Assembly: GCA_035626235.1 (NCBI GenBank)
Contig: DASPOB010000068.1
Location: 1 to 38,415 of the forward strand
Origin: DATFYP01 sp035626235
GTDB lineage: Archaea > Thermoproteota > Nitrososphaeria > Nitrososphaerales > Gagatemarchaeaceae
DNA: 38,415 bases
Reading direction: 5' to 3'
A program made the position numbers and the translations under genes. The notes below the pieces were generated by a model, which was not told where the DNA came from, did no database searches, and was given only the letters and a program-made list of their open reading frames with translations. This document shows positions 29,976 to 38,168 of the stretch, in pieces. Each line of letters begins with the position of its first letter. Position 1 is the first letter of the stretch.

Positions 29976-32063
29976 CTACACTGCCGTCGAATACTGGATG
30001 GTGGCCACTGACTTGCACCTGTTGCAGCGCACGGCCTTCTGCGGCAGCTTCGCTCCGCAGTTCCTGCAGACGGAAATCGTTCGTTCGACCTTGAAGCACG
30101 GCAGCTTCGGGGTGGCGTTAAGCATCAGGTTGTAGATTCCCCTGACCTCTTCGGAGGAGCCGTCAAGTGTCAGCGAGAGTCCGCCCACAAGGCCAGACGA
30201 GAGCTTCGAGATGTAGTCCATCTTCTCGGGGTTCTCCAGGTCCGACAGAAGGAGCCGGGGAGACTGACTGTACGCCCCTTTCGAGAGGGGTTGGAGGTTG
30301 GCCTTCCCGTACTTTTCAGAATCGAGTGTGGCCAGCCTCAGGGCGCCGTCCAGGTCGAGCATGGCGACAGCCAGCTTGTCACTCTTCGAAGACTTGTCCA
30401 GGGCGACCTGAGTAGCCGTCTGGACTATCTTGTCCGCGAGCTCGTACCTGGAGCCCGTCGTCGGATCCCGAATCAAGCTCGCGAGGGTCTCTTCAAGGCC
30501 GACCATGTTCATCACAAGGGGCATCGTATCGGTCGTCACGGCGTCGGACCCTCCAGCAAGCGACGGGAGAAGACCTCTCTTGAGGGTCCTCTCTATCAGC
30601 CTCCTCCTCGTCGAGAGGGCGTCCGAGGCGACGGCGATCAGGAGGGCCAGCTTCGCCCTGAAGTAAGTCTCGTCTTGGTTGGAGTCGTAGGCGAGTCTCG
30701 GGAGGTTGAGGCTGAGCCCGTGGAGAACGCTGACGTTGTCCGCCTGCAGTTCCTGAGGTAGCACGTTGGCATTCAGCCCGAGGAAACTTCTCCTCTGGTC
30801 GGACGAGAAGAATGCTATCCTGCCCCCTCTGAATATGATCCCCGCCGCGTCCTTGAGGGTCTGGGTCTCGTCGACCCGGTTTGGCTTCGCCAACAGCAGC
30901 TTGACATCTGGCCTGGGGGTCTCCTCTACGAAGCTCCTGTAGGCCCCGAGAACGGCATCGAGGGTCTTGTCTGTCACGTCTCTGGGCACCTCGTCGTGCC
31001 TGTACGGGTTCAGCTCGATGCTGACGGACGGCGCCCCCGCCCCGACTCCCGGGGTGCTCATGGCTTCGAAGAAGCGCAGGAAGAGGTTCTCCAGCTCCCG
31101 CTTCCCCCTCGACCTGCAGAACGGCCCTATGTACTGGAGGAAGTTCCTGAAGGTGACCTCGTCCGAGGCCTCTTTGTTGAGCATCGACGACAGGTTGAGG
31201 ACTATGTTCAGCGCTCTTTCCGCGCTTTCCGGACTCGGTATCATCGAAGTGTTTACAATCCTCCCCTTGGGGTTCAACCCAGCGCTCCTCACCGAGAGCA
31301 GGTCAACGAAGACGGCGTCAGGAGTGAGCCCCCAGGTTCCGGCGTTCGTGATGTGGATGTCTCCCGAAAGGTGGGCGTCGGCAACGTCCCTGGGGAGTTG
31401 CTCCAAAAGGAGGTACTCCGAAAAGACCTGCCTCCCAGTCTGGTGGACCAGGGTTTCGACGCTTCCCCCGTCGTCGCCCGCCTTGCTCAGCAGCTGCGTG
31501 ACATCGTAGATCGGCATGCCGAGACGGGTAAGCTTGTGCCTGTACTCTTCAAGGCTGTGCTCCACCAGGAGGGCATTGACGATTTCCCGGATGAGGGGGG
31601 CGGTGAGATACTGCGTCTGAAACTTGTACAGGCGCGACTCCGTTTCACTGGTTATCTTCTGAGCCAGCTCGACCGGCATTCCGGCCTCCTTGACTAGCGA
31701 CTGTAGTATCTTGTTGGCGTTGAACTCCTCCATGGTCTGGTGGGAAGTCCTCACGTAGAGTTTTCCACTCTCAACCAGCGACTGCTCCTCTATCTGGCGG
31801 GTTAGGTTGAGCACCAGTCTGCCGAGGTTGGTGACGGTGTACTTACGCTCCTGTCTGTTGAGCTGGATCAGGAGCTGCTTCACCAGTTTCCTCAGGTGGT
31901 AGGCGAACTTGCCGGACTCCTTCTTCGACTTGAACCCGGCCAGGGTCTTCAGCGCACTGTAGGTGAGCGGTCCCTTGATGTTCAGAATCCTCAGGATCTC
32001 CAGCCTCTGCGGAGATGCGATGACGCTGTAAATCGTCTTTACCCTTCTAGGAGCTGCTTGCAA
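29976..32063 (-). CDS. wHTH / ATP-cone / inactive NrdD-like fusion, probable RNR regulator
   Basis: Domains in order. An ArsR-like winged helix comes first (VIASPQRLEILRILNIKGPL, then LTYSALKTLAGFKSKKESG). An ATP-cone follows at ~100-190 (KLYVRTSHQTMEEFNANKIL). A long NrdD-related core includes AHLSGDIHITNAGTWGLTPD, where class III enzymes have SGDIHIHDLD. The C-terminal zinc ribbon (CRNCGAKLPQKAVRCNRC) ends the protein. The glycyl-radical loop of NrdD (RxxGY near the C-terminus) is absent, so the core is not a reductase. ATP-cone plus zinc ribbon plus DNA-binding parallels the bacterial RNR repressor NrdR. It lies directly upstream of nrdJ. TTG 32063 is favoured by the promoter at 32091-32098; TTG 32087 would precede transcription. 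Confidence 0.8.
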   Translation of the reverse strand: MQAAPRRVKTIYSVIASPQRLEILRILNIKGPLTYSALKTLAGFKSKKESGKFAYHLRKLVKQLLIQLNRQERKYTVTNLGRLVLNLTRQIEEQSLVESGKLYVRTSHQTMEEFNANKILQSLVKEAGMPVELAQKITSETESRLYKFQTQYLTAPLIREIVNALLVEHSLEEYRHKLTRLGMPIYDVTQLLSKAGDDGGSVETLVHQTGRQVFSEYLLLEQLPRDVADAHLSGDIHITNAGTWGLTPDAVFVDLLSVRSAGLNPKGRIVNTSMIPSPESAERALNIVLNLSSMLNKEASDEVTFRNFLQYIGPFCRSRGKRELENLFLRFFEAMSTPGVGAGAPSVSIELNPYRHDEVPRDVTDKTLDAVLGAYRSFVEETPRPDVKLLLAKPNRVDETQTLKDAAGIIFRGGRIAFFSSDQRRSFLGLNANVLPQELQADNVSVLHGLSLNLPRLAYDSNQDETYFRAKLALLIAVASDALSTRRRLIERTLKRGLLPSLAGGSDAVTTDTMPLVMNMVGLEETLASLIRDPTTGSRYELADKIVQTATQVALDKSSKSDKLAVAMLDLDGALRLATLDSEKYGKANLQPLSKGAYSQSPRLLLSDLENPEKMDYISKLSSGLVGGLSLTLDGSSEEVRGIYNLMLNATPKLPCFKVERTISVCRNCGAKLPQKAVRCNRCKSVATIQYSTAV

Positions 32064-32081
32064 TTCTGCGCGCGTTGTCGG

Positions 32082-32098
32082 TGTCAAAAGTATTAATG
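32082..32098 (-). promoter_or_regulatory. Promoter and candidate operator of the wHTH/ATP-cone gene
   Basis: Minus-strand ATTAATAC (32091-32098) is the TATA-like box. TGTCAAAAG at 32082-32090 (plus strand) abuts it, with TGTCAATG (32103-32110) and GTCAAA (32115-32120) nearby: the same core word as upstream of nrdJ. Confidence 0.45.
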
Positions 32099-32278
32099 CT
32101 TATGTCAATGCTGCGTCAAACAGCGTCCGGCCCGTACCCTAAGGATGGACTGCCTTGGCCGGAGGCTAGAGAGCGAATGGCACCCCGTCTGCGAATTCGA
32201 CCTCGTTCGCGTGCGAGTAGCAATCTGGCGGCTGGACACCGGGACGCGTTCCAGGCAGGGGCAGTGAGGCCCTGGGTC

Positions 32279-33124
32279 TCACGCGATTCTCTTGGCTACG
32301 TCCGCCCTTGCGAAATACGCCGCTGCTATCGCAAGTGTGGAGAAGGAGTAGACCGCGACCAAGAGGACGGAGAACAGGATTGAGGTCTCCACTGCGCCAG
32401 TATTGCCCAGTCGGAACAGTATCCGGACGGTGCTGGGGAAGCTGGGTTCCGCCAGCAGCACGGGCAACGAATTGACTGGCGAGGTGGGCAGGTAGAGACT
32501 GGCGACCCTGAATGTTTCCTGCCCGGTCAGGCTGTAGACTATGGTCAAATAGATTCCCACTATCTGACTGGTGAAGAAGACAGCCGAAGAAAGGATGTAG
32601 GAGAGAGACGACCTTCTGACGAGCTCCCCGATCATGAACGAAAGGGAGAAGAAGACCAGCGCCGAGAATGCCTGAACCAGCAGCACCAGAGGAAGCACTC
32701 CCAGCCCCAGTTGCGGCCCAAAGACGTAGGTGGCGGAGGCCACGCTCAGGACGGAGTTCATGATTATGACGATGACAAGCAGAGAATACCCGCCGAGGTA
32801 CTTTCCAAGAAAGTATTCGTCCCTCCCCACGGGTTTCGAGAGGAGGACCTCAGCCGTGCCCTGCTCGTACTCCTCCGACATGGAACCGGCGGCAATCAGG
32901 AGGGCGATGAACTGGAGGAAGAACGCCTGCGGAACGAAGACCCCCACGGCCCACAGATAGGGGTGGAACGGGGCGGGAATCAAGGCGAGCCCCGCCCCTG
33001 CAAGGGCATAGTACGGGACCGTGTCCAAGAGGACAGTCAGCGCCACTACTGCAAGGACCTTCTTCCTAGCCACCGCCCTCCTCACTTCATAGCGGGAAAA
33101 CGCGACGACCCTGTCCGGCCTCAT
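32279..33124 (-). CDS. ABC-2 type transporter permease
   Basis: The 281-aa protein has about six membrane helices. Between helices 2 and 3 it carries the permease coupling stretch EEYEQGTAEVLLSKPVGRDE, and then GKYLGGYSLLVIVIIMNSVL. This is characteristic of ABC-2 type export permeases. The ATG overlaps the ATPase stop by 4 bases. It forms an export system with the preceding ATPase and, probably, the surface protein upstream. The cargo is unknown. Confidence 0.82.
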   Translation of the reverse strand: MRPDRVVAFSRYEVRRAVARKKVLAVVALTVLLDTVPYYALAGAGLALIPAPFHPYLWAVGVFVPQAFFLQFIALLIAAGSMSEEYEQGTAEVLLSKPVGRDEYFLGKYLGGYSLLVIVIIMNSVLSVASATYVFGPQLGLGVLPLVLLVQAFSALVFFSLSFMIGELVRRSSLSYILSSAVFFTSQIVGIYLTIVYSLTGQETFRVASLYLPTSPVNSLPVLLAEPSFPSTVRILFRLGNTGAVETSILFSVLLVAVYSFSTLAIAAAYFARADVAKRIA

Positions 33125-34053
33125 TCGGCCATGCCCCTGACCAAGTTTACGTAGGCCTCGTGTAGTTCATTTCTCGAGTACCCCATGGAAAGCAACCTGG
33201 CCCCAGATTCGACGACTAGCTTCGAAATCTCGGCTCTCGGGTCAGAGCCCTTGGCCGTCTCCACGACGAAGCCAGTGGCGTTCATTGTCACGCGCGTCAC
33301 CCCCTTCATTTCACTCAGCGCGCTGACGAGCCCACTGCCGACATTCTCTGCCTGGATTGTTATCGACCTGGTGCCAAGACCTTTCATGATGAACTCCTCG
33401 ATTCCTCCTCTGAACAATAGCCTCCCGGAGTGGATCACCGCGAGGCTAGTGCACAGCGACTCCACCTCGGACAGGATATGGGAGGACATGATTACCGTGC
33501 CACCCTCCTTGGCGAAATCCCTGAATACAGAGCGGAAGTGAACGACGCCGCCTGGGTCTATCCCTATAGTCGGTTCATCCAGGATGAGGAACCTCGGGGA
33601 GCCGACCATCGCCTGAGCGATGCTGAGCCGCTGAATCATTCCCTTGCTGAGCTTGGCGATTCTGTAGTCCGCATATTCGGTCAGGCCGACCCTTTCAAGG
33701 AGACGGAACGCATCACTCTCGGCCTCCCTGCCTCGGAGGCCGATGACCTTCGCCATGAGGTGCAGCAGCTCGCGCGGTGTGAGGAATGACTGCAGGTTCG
33801 GGAGTTCGGGCGAATACCCCACGCCGGCCAGCGCCCTCGCATGGTCGCGCAGCGGGTCCATCTGCATCAGCCGGACACGCCCTGAACTGGGGCGGATGAG
33901 GCCCAGGAGCATCCGAATCGTCGTCGACTTTCCTGAGCCGTTGGGGCCGAGAAAGCCCATGATATCGCCTCCCGTCACGGAGAAGGTTATCGGGCCTATC
34001 CTTTTCGGCCCGTAGTCCTTGACCGCTCCTTCGAGGCTAGCTACTTCTTCCAT
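33121..34053 (-). CDS. ABC transporter ATP-binding protein
   Basis: A 310-aa ABC ATPase: Walker A LGPNGSGKSTTIR (~residue 35-47), Q-loop region GYSPELPNLQSFLT, signature LSKGMIQRLSIAQAM, Walker B FLILDEPTIGID, and H-loop MSSHILSE. A C-terminal ~90-residue extension follows, common in export ATPases. It pairs with the overlapping permease gene (ATGA). Starts at ATG 34053, about 35 bases after the stop of the surface protein gene. Confidence 0.9.
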   Translation of the reverse strand: MEEVASLEGAVKDYGPKRIGPITFSVTGGDIMGFLGPNGSGKSTTIRMLLGLIRPSSGRVRLMQMDPLRDHARALAGVGYSPELPNLQSFLTPRELLHLMAKVIGLRGREAESDAFRLLERVGLTEYADYRIAKLSKGMIQRLSIAQAMVGSPRFLILDEPTIGIDPGGVVHFRSVFRDFAKEGGTVIMSSHILSEVESLCTSLAVIHSGRLLFRGGIEEFIMKGLGTRSITIQAENVGSGLVSALSEMKGVTRVTMNATGFVVETAKGSDPRAEISKLVVESGARLLSMGYSRNELHEAYVNLVRGMAE

Positions 34054-34089
34054 GCTTGCGCGTTCCCTGTTATCATGCGCTTACGGGAC

Positions 34090-34788
34090 TCAGTCCACCC
34101 AGTGTTCGGGCTTCTGAGCCTCTGGCGATTTCTTCTTCCGTCTCCCTGTCACGCCGAGCGAGAGAACGACGGCAGCCGCAGCGATGGACGCCCCCACCCC
34201 CACGGACGCAGCCTGGAGGTCAGGGGGCGTGGGACTCTCCTGTAGCTGAAGCGAGGTCGACGCCAGGGCCGCGCTGGCCGCCACGCCCTTCGAGTGCAGG
34301 GTCACAGAATAGACCAGTCCCGATGGGAAGGCTGACAGGTTGCCGCTGGCGCTTCCCGAAGAGTTTCCCCTGGTGAAGTTGACGGAGAACGCGAAGTCGC
34401 TAAGGGGATACGCCTTCCCCCCGAACGTCACCTGCGAACTCCCCACTCGAAATACCTTCGCGCTGAAGCCGTAGGACTCGTTCCGGTAATCGTAGCTCTG
34501 ATTCGTTATCGCTGGCATGTAGGGGAAAGCGGCCAACGAAGAATTGACCACATGCGAGTATGTGAAGTTCGCCGAAGTCCACCTCACTGCGAGTGAAAGG
34601 ATAGACTCCCCTTGGGTCGAGCTCGGAGAGACGCTCTCGTTCACGTAGGCGCTGTGCGGGTTGCCGCCGTATGACACCTGCACATCGTAGACAACGTACC
34701 CTTCGGAGGCCGCCGTGCCCGTCTGAATCGCAAGGGCTACCCCCAGGAGGAGCGCCATCCACAGGAGGACGAACGAGCGGTAACTCAT
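34090..34788 (-). CDS. Membrane-anchored surface protein beside the ABC exporter
   Basis: A 232-aa product with an N-terminal signal (SFVLLWMALLLGVALAIQTG) and a C-terminal membrane helix (VGVGASIAAAAVVLSLGVTG) followed by a basic tail (RRKKKS). The ~170-residue ectodomain between them is rich in Ser/Thr/Asn with many NxS/T sequons, consistent with archaeal surface glycosylation. It lies upstream of the ABC ATPase and permease genes on the same strand. Function is unknown; it may be an extracytoplasmic partner of the transporter. A TTATCAGG box (~34812-34819) precedes the ATG at leaderless distance. Confidence 0.6.
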   Translation of the reverse strand: MSYRSFVLLWMALLLGVALAIQTGTAASEGYVVYDVQVSYGGNPHSAYVNESVSPSSTQGESILSLAVRWTSANFTYSHVVNSSLAAFPYMPAITNQSYDYRNESYGFSAKVFRVGSSQVTFGGKAYPLSDFAFSVNFTRGNSSGSASGNLSAFPSGLVYSVTLHSKGVAASAALASTSLQLQESPTPPDLQAASVGVGASIAAAAVVLSLGVTGRRKKKSPEAQKPEHWVD

Positions 34789-34921
34789 GACCTACACATT
34801 ACTTCCCCTCTTCCTGATAAGAGTGTCGCGTTGACGATCCTCCTGCGACTTGCCCTCCTCGGAGAATTGCTGTTTCAGCATGCCAACCCTTTAATCGCAG
34901 AAATCGTCGCTGGCAACCCGT

Positions 34922-35410
34922 TTGGCTTCGTCCAAGGACAATTCTGCCTTCGCCCTGCTCCTGCTCATCATTCTCGTCGCCGTCGCCGCAGTCGCTCTCG
35001 TGTACTATCCTGCGAATTCTGCTTCAGAAGGGACCGAGATAGGGGGCCTCCAAATCCAGTCCACTTCAGTAAGCATGGCGGGCATGAGTCACAGCGGCCT
35101 CGGCCTGAACCTTGATGCCGTGGTATACAACCCTAACACTCTTGGGGCAACCCTAGACAGAGCGAACTACTCCGTATACGTCGATGGCCAGTACTTCGGG
35201 ACCGGACGGACGGCCCGCGAGTATAGCCTGGCTCCCCAATCCTCCCAGACTCTCGTCTTCCCCGTCAGCGTCGGCTGGAAATCGGCCTTTCGAACCGTGG
35301 GAAGCTACGTCATGGACGGGGGGAAGGCAACCTGGAAAGTCAACGGGACCGCAACTATAGCCCTCGGCGGGATTCCCTTTACAGTGCCCTTTGACTTCCT
35401 GGGCGGTTGA
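34922..35410 (+). CDS. LEA14/WHy-like membrane-anchored protein
   Basis: The 162-aa protein has an N-terminal anchor (FALLLLIILVAVAAVALVYY) and an extracellular beta-sandwich domain with the late-embryogenesis LEA14 pattern: LNLDAVVYNPNTLGATLDRA, then NYSVYVDGQYFGTGRTAREY, and PVSVGWKSAF. WHy-type domains are found in archaeal stress or surface proteins. The TTG start is supported by a CCTTTAATCG box about 35 bases upstream. Function is inferred from the fold only. Confidence 0.65.
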   Translation: MASSKDNSAFALLLLIILVAVAAVALVYYPANSASEGTEIGGLQIQSTSVSMAGMSHSGLGLNLDAVVYNPNTLGATLDRANYSVYVDGQYFGTGRTAREYSLAPQSSQTLVFPVSVGWKSAFRTVGSYVMDGGKATWKVNGTATIALGGIPFTVPFDFLGG

Positions 35411-35601
35411 CGCAACAGTCTGGGGAATCTCCCAACGGTCCCCTTGGACGTCCAGCATTCGCACCATTCCAGCAATCCCGTCACCACACTGATGCAAGGA
35501 ACCCCATGGCGAGAGATGCTAAGCCGCTGAAAAAAGTCCCCAGCCGAGTCAAATGCAATTAACAAGACGAAGCCGCCATTTCTGGAAGGACGATTTGAAT
35601 G

Positions 35602-35706
35602 TGGGGTCGCCCGGATTTGAACCGGGGATCTCAAGCGTTCTTGTGGGATGATCCCAAGGCCGCTTCCGCATTGTTTGAAGCCTAGACCAGACTAGCCGAC
35701 GACCCC
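35602..35706 (-). tRNA. tRNA-Pro(UGG) with two introns
   Basis: Acceptor stem GGGGTCG/CGACCCC with A73; T-arm CCCGG-TTCAAAT-CCGGG; D-loop starts A14 and ends A21. The 105-nt gene folds to a 76-nt tRNA only if two introns are removed. Intron 1 (35661-35674, 14 nt) lies at position 29/30: central helix CTTC/GAAG with 3-nt bulges AAA and CGG. Intron 2 (35638-35652, 15 nt) lies at canonical 37/38: central helix CTTG/CAAG with 3-nt bulges GGA and AAC. After both cuts the anticodon stem is CAAGC/GCTTG, perfectly paired, with T33, anticodon TGG and G37. No CCA is encoded. Its promoter box lies inside the end of the AAG gene. Confidence 0.88.
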
Positions 35707-35709
35707 TCA

Positions 35710-36339
35710 TTAGCCGCGTCGACGGCCGCGGTAGTTATGGGTTCTGGGGGAGCCACCCGACGGCCTCCCCGGAGAAAGGAAGAGACTCCCCCTCGCGAAG
35801 AACCTCCAATTCCGCTCGCCCCCTTCGGTTACTCCTACCCTCGGACTGGTTCCCACCCCGCTGGGCTTCATGCCTTCCTCCAGGAACAGCCTGGCGGAAG
35901 TTACGAGGTCCTCCCCGTTGAGAACTCTGGCAATCCCGAGGGCCTTGGTAAGCTTCCCAGGTCCGCTTGTCAGATTCCGCACGTCCTCCACCCCCCTGTT
36001 CCCTTTCATTACGTCAATCCCTTCCATGGGCTCGATGGCCCTCACCAGCACGGCCGCAGGCTTCCCGGTTGGCTCGCAGGTGAGGTTGAGGCAGAAGTGG
36101 TTTCCATAGGTGAAGTAGACGTAGGCATGCCCCGGCTCGCCGAACATGACCTCGTTTCGCCTTGTCTTCCCATGGTAGGCGTGGCTTGCAGGATCTCCTG
36201 ACCCCCTGTACGCCTCTGTCTCCACGATGATCCCCGAAAGCCGCCTTCCTTCGCGAACCCTCACCAGAACCTTCCCCAGTGCATTTCGTGCCACCACAGG
36301 GGAACTCGCTGCGTAGAAGGCGCGTCCTAGCCTTTCCAA
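35710..36339 (-). CDS. 3-methyladenine DNA glycosylase (AAG/MPG family)
   Basis: The 209-aa glycosylase removes alkylated and deaminated purines. Motifs: IIVETEAYRGSGDPASHAYH with the active-site Glu region, RRNEVMFGEPGHAYVYFTYG, then AAVLVRAIEPMEGIDVM, and GPGKLTKALGI. The C-terminus is basic and Gly/Arg-rich. The upstream ATG at 36414 is rejected: a GTATATAAG box (36364-36372) predicts transcription near 36342, so TTG 36339 (leaderless) is the likely start. It sits next to tRNA-Pro and near other repair genes of this window. Confidence 0.88.
   Translation of the reverse strand: MERLGRAFYAASSPVVARNALGKVLVRVREGRRLSGIIVETEAYRGSGDPASHAYHGKTRRNEVMFGEPGHAYVYFTYGNHFCLNLTCEPTGKPAAVLVRAIEPMEGIDVMKGNRGVEDVRNLTSGPGKLTKALGIARVLNGEDLVTSARLFLEEGMKPSGVGTSPRVGVTEGGERNWRFFARGSLFLSPGRPSGGSPRTHNYRGRRRG
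35732..35739 (-). promoter_or_regulatory. TATA-like box for tRNA-Pro, inside the AAG gene
   Basis: CCATAACT on the minus strand is centred about 28-30 bases before the tRNA 5' end at 35706. Confidence 0.4.
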
Positions 36340-36363
36340 ATGGCCCGAATCGCTGGGAGATGT

Positions 36364-36372
36364 CTTATATAC
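36364..36372. promoter_or_regulatory. Bidirectional-looking TATA box between AAG and aIF1A genes
   Basis: CTTATATAC/GTATATAAG serves the minus-strand AAG gene leaderlessly and could also serve the plus-strand aIF1A gene with a leader of about 60 bases. Confidence 0.6.
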
Positions 36373-36459
36373 ACCAAGCGTGGGATTTCGTTTCAAGGCG
36401 GGTCTCCCCGCCACAGAGGGGTCTACAAGAGATGATAGTCGAAGAAGGAGGGGCGAGTA

Positions 36460-36768
36460 GTGGGCAAGCGTAAGGTACTGAGCGAGTCCAACCTCAAGGA
36501 GCTAGTGCTCCCTCAACAAGGGGAGCTTCTGGGGCGCGTCAACAAGATATCGAGCGGGGACCACGTACTCGTGAAGTGCACCGACGGGAAGGTCAGGCTG
36601 TGTCGGATACGGGGCAAGATGAAGCGAAGGGTGTGGATCAGGGAGCACGACATAGTTCTTGTGGCCCCATGGGACTTCGACGACGACAGAGCCGATGTCC
36701 TATGGCGCTACATCAAGGCCCATGAAGAATGGCTATCGCAAAACAACTATCTTCCGCAGGGCTTCTAG
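36460..36768 (+). CDS. Translation initiation factor aIF1A
   Basis: The 102-aa protein is the OB-fold factor that binds the A site of the small subunit. It has the family N-terminus GKRKVLSESNLKELVLPQQ, the S1/OB strands GELLGRVNKISSGDHVLVKC, then RIRGKMKRRVWIREHDIVLV and FDDDRADVLWRYIKAHEEWL. The GTG at 36460 is preceded by a good GGAGG (in GAAGGAGGGG) 8 bases upstream, so this gene, unlike most here, has a leader and a Shine-Dalgarno. Confidence 0.93.
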   Translation: MGKRKVLSESNLKELVLPQQGELLGRVNKISSGDHVLVKCTDGKVRLCRIRGKMKRRVWIREHDIVLVAPWDFDDDRADVLWRYIKAHEEWLSQNNYLPQGF

Positions 36769-36778
36769 TACGGCACCA

Positions 36779-38053
36779 TCACTGGCTCGGTTTCACGTTT
36801 CTGAAGTTGGCATAGAGCAGCGCTGAGCCCACCACGTAAAATGCAGTGGCCACCACCCAGGGGACGTCGAGGTTGGAAAGGCCCAACGCCGGGATGCCGA
36901 ACGCTGCCGAGCTGAGGAGGAATCCCCCGACGAAGGTGCTACCAGTGTTCGGTAGCCTCCAGATTATTGCGTTTAGAGTACTCGCAAGCCCTCTCTTCTC
37001 GGACGGCGTAATCCCCATCAGGAAGGAGTCCATCAGGGGCGAGTTCATGTTCATCAGGGACGCTCTGATCAGGTAGACTCCCCCCGCGACGTAGACATTC
37101 GAGATGAACGCCAGGCTGAACATGAAGACCGTCGAGCTGATTTGGGTCGCCAGAATGGCTGGGAACAGCCCTATCCTCTTAGAGAGTCTCGGACTTGCGA
37201 CGGCCGCAAAAGCCATCGTCAGACCCGCTAGGGCGGAGTACGGCCCGCTGTATGTGTCGGGTACGCCGAACTTGAGCCAGAGCCAAGTCGTGAGAAGTGG
37301 GATGATCAGGCCAGCGCCTAGCCCAATGATGCTATTGCAGAGGGAGAACTTCATGATCAGGCCCATACCCTTCAGATGGAACCCTTCTGCGCCCCCAGCC
37401 CTCTGCCTCTCCCGGTAGTCCCTCAACAAAGCCCAGAGAATCACTGGGGTTGCAAAGTTCAGTGCACCCAGGACCATCAACGCGAGGCTGTGCACTTCCC
37501 CAATGCTCCCGCCGGTGAAAGCCTCGACGGATGGAAAGAAGAGGGGGAGCACTGCGCCCATGGAGAACGCCGCAGAGGTCGCAATGAAGGATAGCGAGAA
37601 GGCGGAGTCCCTGTTTCCTAGATCTGTCTGGTCGGCAATCATGGCGTTCCACGAGGAGAGGGCCATCGCCTCGCCGATTCCGCTCACTGCCGCAGCAACT
37701 CCAAGCAACGTCACGTTCCTGGTGAGTGCAAAGACAAGAATCGTGGGGGCGAAGACCACATTCCCCAGGATGACGTTCCATTTGCGCCCGCGTCTGTCGG
37801 AAAGCATTGCGAAGGGGATTCCAGCTACGATAGCTACGGCCCCTTCGAGCGTCAGAAAGATTCCGATGAGAGACGCACTCATGCCGCTCTGCACGAGGTA
37901 CGAAGTCACGAAGATCATGAAATAGCCAAAGGCGAAACTGTTCGGGATCTGGGTGAGGATTAGAAGTCTGACCTTGGTGGGGACCGAGGTCCAGATTCCT
38001 CTTCTAGCCTGAGGCTCGATGGCCTTCGTGTGGGTTCCCCGACTGGAAGCCAC
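36779..38053 (-). CDS. Major facilitator superfamily transporter
   Basis: The 424-aa protein has about 12 membrane helices. The loop 2-3 signature MLSDRRGRKWNVILG (GxxxDRxGRR-like) marks MFS. The N-terminal ~25 residues are charged and cytoplasmic. Start GTG 38053; an ATTATAAT box (~38066) is close to it, so the exact start is uncertain. Substrate unknown. Confidence 0.85.
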   Translation of the reverse strand: MASSRGTHTKAIEPQARRGIWTSVPTKVRLLILTQIPNSFAFGYFMIFVTSYLVQSGMSASLIGIFLTLEGAVAIVAGIPFAMLSDRRGRKWNVILGNVVFAPTILVFALTRNVTLLGVAAAVSGIGEAMALSSWNAMIADQTDLGNRDSAFSLSFIATSAAFSMGAVLPLFFPSVEAFTGGSIGEVHSLALMVLGALNFATPVILWALLRDYRERQRAGGAEGFHLKGMGLIMKFSLCNSIIGLGAGLIIPLLTTWLWLKFGVPDTYSGPYSALAGLTMAFAAVASPRLSKRIGLFPAILATQISSTVFMFSLAFISNVYVAGGVYLIRASLMNMNSPLMDSFLMGITPSEKRGLASTLNAIIWRLPNTGSTFVGGFLLSSAAFGIPALGLSNLDVPWVVATAFYVVGSALLYANFRNVKPSQ

Positions 38054-38168
38054 CCCGCCGAGGTATTATAATTGGCTCACGAGACGTAATCACTAGGCGT
38101 GATGGTTCACTCGCAGCTGGTTGTAGGCTCAACCCCTTAACTAACCCGCGCACTTGTCCCAAGTGCAA

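Noticed and set aside
35505..35545. Possible C/D box sRNA (TGATG ... CTGA) after the LEA14-like gene
   Set aside because: The C box departs from RTGATGA and no convincing terminal stem or guide was seen.
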